Positions 5,938 to 8,770 of a stretch of DNA of 8,770 nt are shown piece by piece. This stretch comes from Anaerolineales bacterium. GTDB taxonomy: Bacteria > Chloroflexota > Anaerolineae > Anaerolineales > UBA4823. Under the pieces are notes generated by a model that was not told the DNA's origin, did not search any database, and was given only the letters and a program-made list of their open reading frames with translations. The DNA lies in the NCBI GenBank assembly GCA_016932955.1, contig JAFGBV010000113.1, forward strand, positions 1-8,770, read 5' to 3'. Each line of letters opens with the position of its first letter. The first letter of the stretch is position 1. The translations under genes and the position numbers were made by a program.

Positions 5938-6786
5938 TTAGCCCACCCGGCGCATTCGCTCGCTGACATCCTGCCCAAAGCGCTGGATGTGCTCGCCAAC
6001 GAATTCCCCAGGGTCCTTGGTGCTGTCCATCATCAGCGGCGTCATATCCAGCGCAAAGGAGAGCCCCGTTGTCACATCCACCCCATGCGACTCAAAATAC
6101 GTGGCATTCGCCCGCCGGCGCCCCATCGAAGCCAGGTCGTAACGCTTCCCGCCCACAATCTGCGAATCGAACACGCCAAGCAGAGCCGCCTGCAAGCTCT
6201 CGTGTTCCGAAACGTCCAGCACCACCTTGTCCACATCCACCATCCAATCCAGATCCCGCCACACCTCGCAGCCTAGCAGCCGCACGGGTCGCTCCGCCTC
6301 CTCCAGCCTGCGCAGCGCCGCCACCACCCGCAGCGCCACCGCCACGTGTGTGTCGTGCTTATCCGCCAGATTATGCGTGTACACCACCTGGGGCCGCGTG
6401 GCGCGCAGCAGCCGCACGATATCCTCCACTGGCTCCTGCCGCGAGGCGTCCTTGATCACCTTGCTTGGATAATCCAGCATCACCTGCGCCGCGTATTCGC
6501 CAACGTAGGCTGCCTTGCGCTGCTCTTTGAAGCGCACCAGCCGCATCTCTTCGTCGCTGTAATCTTTGTATAAAGCATCGCGCGGCGAGCCGCGCCCGTC
6601 CGTCACCACCACCCCCGTGAACCACTTATCCATTTGCTGGAAGCATTCAAGGATCGGCTGCGCCGCCATGATCTCGATGTCGTCCTGGTGCGCCACCAGG
6701 CACAAGTGCGTCGTGCGTCCCAGCCCCTTCTCCACCGTCTCCCCGTCGGGGATGTAGATCTCAGCAGTATCTTGGTAAAATTTCAT
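5938..6786 (-). CDS. PIG-L/LmbE family deacetylase
   Basis: The family removes acetyl groups from N-acetylglucosamine-type sugars using a zinc ion. Here the hallmark A-H-P-D-D is A-H-Q-D-D (residues 32-36), with H33 and D36 as expected zinc ligands and D35 as the general base. The third ligand is in 'H-N-L-A-D-K-H-D-T-H' (138-147), probably H147. Other visible blocks are 'G-V-V-V-T-D-G-R-G-S-P-R' (58-69), 'C-E-V-W-R-D-L-D-W-M' and 'G-V-F-D-S-Q-I-x-G-G-K-R-Y-D'. The Q form with these blocks is, to my recollection, a distinct recurring subgroup. ATG at 6786 (282 residues) is preferred over the in-frame GTG at 6792: AAAGGAG (6798-6792) ends five bases before the ATG and overlaps the GTG. No signal peptide is seen, so it should be cytoplasmic. 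It starts 27 bp after the ROK gene, suggesting joint sugar metabolism. The substrate is unknown. Confidence 0.9.
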   Translation of the reverse strand: MKFYQDTAEIYIPDGETVEKGLGRTTHLCLVAHQDDIEIMAAQPILECFQQMDKWFTGVVVTDGRGSPRDALYKDYSDEEMRLVRFKEQRKAAYVGEYAAQVMLDYPSKVIKDASRQEPVEDIVRLLRATRPQVVYTHNLADKHDTHVAVALRVVAALRRLEEAERPVRLLGCEVWRDLDWMVDVDKVVLDVSEHESLQAALLGVFDSQIVGGKRYDLASMGRRRANATYFESHGVDVTTGLSFALDMTPLMMDSTKDPGEFVGEHIQRFGQDVSERMRRVG

Positions 6787-6791
6787 GTTCA

Positions 6792-6798
6792 CTCCTTT
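6792..6798 (-). promoter_or_regulatory. Ribosome binding site AAAGGAG of the PIG-L gene
   Basis: AAAGGAG is followed by TGAAC and the ATG at 6786-6784. The alternative GTG at 6792-6790 begins within this element, so it cannot be served by it. Confidence 0.75.
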
Positions 6799-6813
6799 CG
6801 CTCAATAACCCAA

Positions 6814-8196
6814 TCACAGCACTGGCAGGCTTGCCGCAGCCACCGATTGACCCACGCGGCGGATTTTCTCATCCGGCAAATGCAGCTCAACCCTCTCCAG
6901 CAACGCCGGGAATTCTGCCTCAAATACTTTCTTCGCCCCCTCCAGCAGCAGGTTGCCGCCGCTGCCCGAGGTGCAACGCCCCAGGATCAGCAGGTGCTTC
7001 ATGTCGTAAAAATCCGCATAATGGGCGATCCCATATCCCAAGTAGATGCCCATGCTCTGCCAGATCTTCACCGCCCCCTCGTGACCTGCTTCCAGCTTCT
7101 CTTGCACAAACTTCAGCTTTTCCGCATCCGTCACCTCCGCTGGGATGGCAATCCCCGCCGCCGGCGCCAGGCGGAACACGCACTGCTGCGAGAAATAAGA
7201 TGAGCCGCAGCCCCGGTCACCCGACCACTCATCAATGGGTGCGCTCGGATTGTAATCGATCGGCGCAAACGCCAGCTCATTCAGCCAGCCCATGATCCGC
7301 CCTTCCATGCTCACGTAACCCGCCGCCTCGCTCGAGCCTAAGGCAATCCCCAGGATGCCGTCCTCCCCGATCGCCATCGAGCCTGCCAGCGCTGTCACAT
7401 CCCCGTCATTGATCACCTCCAGCGGCACGCCTAGCTCTTCGCGGATGCGCAGGAACATATTGCGGATCTGGTCAAATTTTTCCGCCGGAATGCCGCGAAA
7501 CAGCGAGGCCACCATCGGGCGGTTATCGATGTAAATCCCCGCCGAGCTACCCCCGATCGCATCCACGCGTGGCATCTTGCTCGCCGCGGTTTTCAAAGCC
7601 GTCATGATCTCCCGGTAATGATATTCCGGGTCGCTATTCTTGCGCGGCTCCCAGATCACTTCCTCACTGTAGATCGGCACCCCATCCACCACCGCACTCA
7701 CCTTGCGGTCCGAAGCGCCCAGGTCAAACCCGATGCGGTAGCCGCCCATATTCTTCCCCAGCCGCTTGCCGCTCTCCCGCGCCGCCGGAATTTCGCCCAC
7801 CTCACAGGACACGACAGAAAATTCCTTCAGATAGACTTGCTCGCCCATGAAGTGATAGTCAAATTTCTGTGCCCCGTCCGCAGAATACGCCTGGCGCAAA
7901 TACTCTGCGATCCTGCGCGGCCTGCCAAAATAGACCGTATGCCCTCCGCGCTGCCAGAGTAAGAATTTGATGATGCGTTCCACATACTGGTAATTGGCTT
8001 CAAACTCAGGGTGCTCCTCCGGGTAAACTTCGATCTCATATCTGGATAGCTCCCCCTCGCTCCGCTCCAGCCCAATCACAGCCTGTTCACCAACAGGTGC
8101 TACATCATGCTGGAAGCTACGATTTGCCAGCACTGCCGGGCGAAAACCCGCATCCAAAGGGGGAGCGATCCGTGGCGCAATCAATTTCATCGACAT
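6814..8196 (-). CDS. Divergent ROK-family protein (sugar kinase-like)
   Basis: This encodes 460 residues from ATG 8196. A domain of about 150 residues with no assignment precedes the actin-like ATPase fold. The first phosphate loop is 'G-F-D-L-G-A-S-D-R-K' (156-165) in place of D-x-G-G-T-K. The expected catalytic Asp lies in 'I-N-D-G-D' (262-266). An 'A-L-G-S-S-E-A-A-G-Y' block follows, and a glycine-rich 'L-G-R-C-T-S-G-S-G-G' (405-414) fits the adenosine-side motif. The usual E-x-G-H is E-L-A-F (308-311), and C-x-C-G-x-x-G-C-x-E is reduced to 'G-C-G-S-S-Y-F-S-Q-Q' (329-338), so the zinc site looks lost. Known ROK proteins are glucokinases, N-acetylhexosamine kinases or repressors. No N-terminal helix-turn-helix is evident, so a kinase-like role is more likely. 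AGGAGG is four bases from ATG 8196 and ten from ATG 8190, so either could be the start; the upstream extension to 8274 is rejected. The PIG-L gene follows. Confidence 0.85.
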   Translation of the reverse strand: MSMKLIAPRIAPPLDAGFRPAVLANRSFQHDVAPVGEQAVIGLERSEGELSRYEIEVYPEEHPEFEANYQYVERIIKFLLWQRGGHTVYFGRPRRIAEYLRQAYSADGAQKFDYHFMGEQVYLKEFSVVSCEVGEIPAARESGKRLGKNMGGYRIGFDLGASDRKVSAVVDGVPIYSEEVIWEPRKNSDPEYHYREIMTALKTAASKMPRVDAIGGSSAGIYIDNRPMVASLFRGIPAEKFDQIRNMFLRIREELGVPLEVINDGDVTALAGSMAIGEDGILGIALGSSEAAGYVSMEGRIMGWLNELAFAPIDYNPSAPIDEWSGDRGCGSSYFSQQCVFRLAPAAGIAIPAEVTDAEKLKFVQEKLEAGHEGAVKIWQSMGIYLGYGIAHYADFYDMKHLLILGRCTSGSGGNLLLEGAKKVFEAEFPALLERVELHLPDEKIRRVGQSVAAASLPVL

Positions 8197-8200
8197 AATA

Positions 8201-8206
8201 CCTCCT
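8201..8206 (-). promoter_or_regulatory. Ribosome binding site AGGAGG of the ROK gene
   Basis: AGGAGG followed by TATT precedes ATG 8196, with a second in-frame ATG six bases further at 8190. It rules out the longer reading frame from 8274, which would translate through both this site and the upstream terminator hairpin. Confidence 0.75.
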
Positions 8207-8222
8207 CTACACATCCTCATAT

Positions 8223-8264
8223 AAAAAGCCTGCCCAGTTTGGAGACACTTTCCTCGCCGGGCAG
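8223..8264 (-). terminator. Rho-independent terminator between permease and ROK genes
   Basis: On the minus strand, a CTGCCC/GGGCAG stem (8264-8230, loop about 23 bases with a possible short inner pairing) is followed by GC and TTTTT (8227-8223). It begins about 26 bases after the permease stop codon and ends 26 bases before the ROK start. It most simply ends the permease transcript. Because little room is left for a promoter after it, it could instead be an attenuator in a ROK leader. Confidence 0.65.
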
Positions 8265-8290
8265 CGTTTGGCACATTGGATTACCAGATT

Positions 8291-8770
8291 CTAGATATAC
8301 AGATCACGCCGGTGATAGACCCAATACCCCACCGCCACGCAGACAACGATGATCGCCGCCGAGAGCAGCAGGTACAGCCCATCGACACTGCCGCTGCGGA
8401 ACAGATCGCCCGCTTCGTAATAGCGGAATGGTGTGAAGTACTTGAGAAAATCCAGATCCTTCTGCATGTTGGAGATGATCGACATGAAGTAGGTCACCAG
8501 GATGATCGCAATTGCCGTCGAGCCAGAAAGCTTGTACCGCTTCATCACGCAGCCCAGCATCAGCCCAATCGCCAGGAAGATCAGCTCGATCATAAACATG
8601 GCTCCCATTTCCAACGTAAGGAAGTCGTAAAAAGCCTTGTCAGGGTTATACGACTGCACCGCCACCACCGAAATCCCCCAGGTGATCAAGACGAAGGCAA
8701 TGCAATTCACCAGCGCCGCCAGCGCCTTGGCTGTGACCACTCTGCCGCGCGAGACCGGCAGCACCAGCGA
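8291..8770 (-). CDS. ABC-2 type transporter permease, C-terminal part (5' end beyond window)
   Basis: The frame stays open through base 8770, so the gene starts outside the window; 159 residues are visible. An internal GTG at 8764 is not the start, because 'S-L-V-L-P-V-S-R-G-R-V-V-T-A-K' runs across it. That sequence matches the 'L-P-V-S-R-x-x-x-x-x-K' cytoplasmic motif ahead of a membrane helix in ABC-2 permeases. Hydrophobic segments lie near visible residues 17-38, 53-74, 83-101 and 132-152, and the end 'Y-W-V-Y-H-R-R-D-L-Y-I' is typical of the family. It would form the membrane channel of an ABC exporter whose ATPase is probably encoded just upstream, off the right edge. The substrate cannot be told. 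A terminator follows the stop codon (8293-8291). Confidence 0.88.
   Translation of the reverse strand, partial: SLVLPVSRGRVVTAKALAALVNCIAFVLITWGISVVAVQSYNPDKAFYDFLTLEMGAMFMIELIFLAIGLMLGCVMKRYKLSGSTAIAIILVTYFMSIISNMQKDLDFLKYFTPFRYYEAGDLFRSGSVDGLYLLLSAAIIVVCVAVGYWVYHRRDLYI

Noticed and set aside
5488..6276. 262-residue plus-strand open frame across the DUF2752 and PIG-L genes
   Set aside because: It lies antisense to two well-supported genes, is rich in Pro, His and Arg as expected for a shadow of GC-rich coding DNA, and spans the gap between them with no ribosome binding site or recognisable domain.
6634..7203. 189-residue plus-strand open frame opposite the ROK and PIG-L genes
   Set aside because: Antisense shadow: low-complexity Gln/His/Arg-rich sequence with no family motif, while both minus-strand genes have clear motifs and start signals.
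8197..8274. N-terminal extension of the ROK protein from 8274
   Set aside because: It would translate through a terminator hairpin and a perfect AGGAGG site, and the added residues look random.
8762..8764. GTG 8764 as start of the ABC permease
   Set aside because: The frame is open to the window edge and the residues on both sides form one conserved permease motif, so it is an internal Val codon.

Overview
The window reads as a bacterial chromosome segment in which every supportable gene lies on the minus strand. So the order of transcription runs from the right edge to the left edge. The most likely source is a Chloroflexota bacterium of the Anaerolineae kind. This is inference from gene content: large secreted repeat proteins with ELWxxDGT or 'LVVW...GQRV..DG' repeats, a C-terminal Y-x-P-L tail, a PIG-L plus divergent ROK pair, DUF2752, and moderately high GC. 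There is no rRNA or marker gene to prove it. I see no tRNA, CRISPR array, insertion sequence or phage gene. No gene-free stretch exceeds 300 bases; the longest is 3841-4002, which holds a terminator and a probable promoter.

Layout in transcription order. (1) 8770-8291: the C-terminal part of an ABC-2 type permease, cut by the window edge and followed by a hairpin-plus-T-run terminator. (2) 8196-6814 and 6786-5938: a divergent ROK-family sugar-kinase-like protein and a PIG-L/LmbE-type deacetylase 27 bp apart. They are probably one operon for handling an N-acetylated amino sugar or glycoside. (3) 5846-5379 and 5297-5049: two small membrane proteins, DUF2752 and an unassigned protein with three predicted membrane segments. 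(4) 5045-4897: a short decayed remnant that looks like the C-terminus of an isoprenylcysteine-methyltransferase-like membrane protein, broken by frameshifts. (5) 4884-4003: a SplB/COG1533-type radical SAM protein that appears to be transcribed leaderless, followed by a strong terminator. (6) 3840-1369 and 1278-1: two exported repeat proteins in tandem. The first has 14 copies of a ~55-residue repeat; the second has at least seven ELWxxDGT repeats of ~48 residues and runs off the left edge.

The two secreted proteins probably form one surface or extracellular module, since each has a signal peptide and a good ribosome binding site and they are 90 bp apart. The enzymes on the right form a separate metabolic module. 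Several start codons were set from ribosome binding sites rather than from the longest reading frame: 3840, 6786 and 8196. I did not find a clear new defence or mobile system. The observations most worth a check are the leaderless promoter, the gene remnant, the 14-fold repeat protein, and the ROK protein lacking the usual zinc and catalytic-His motifs.
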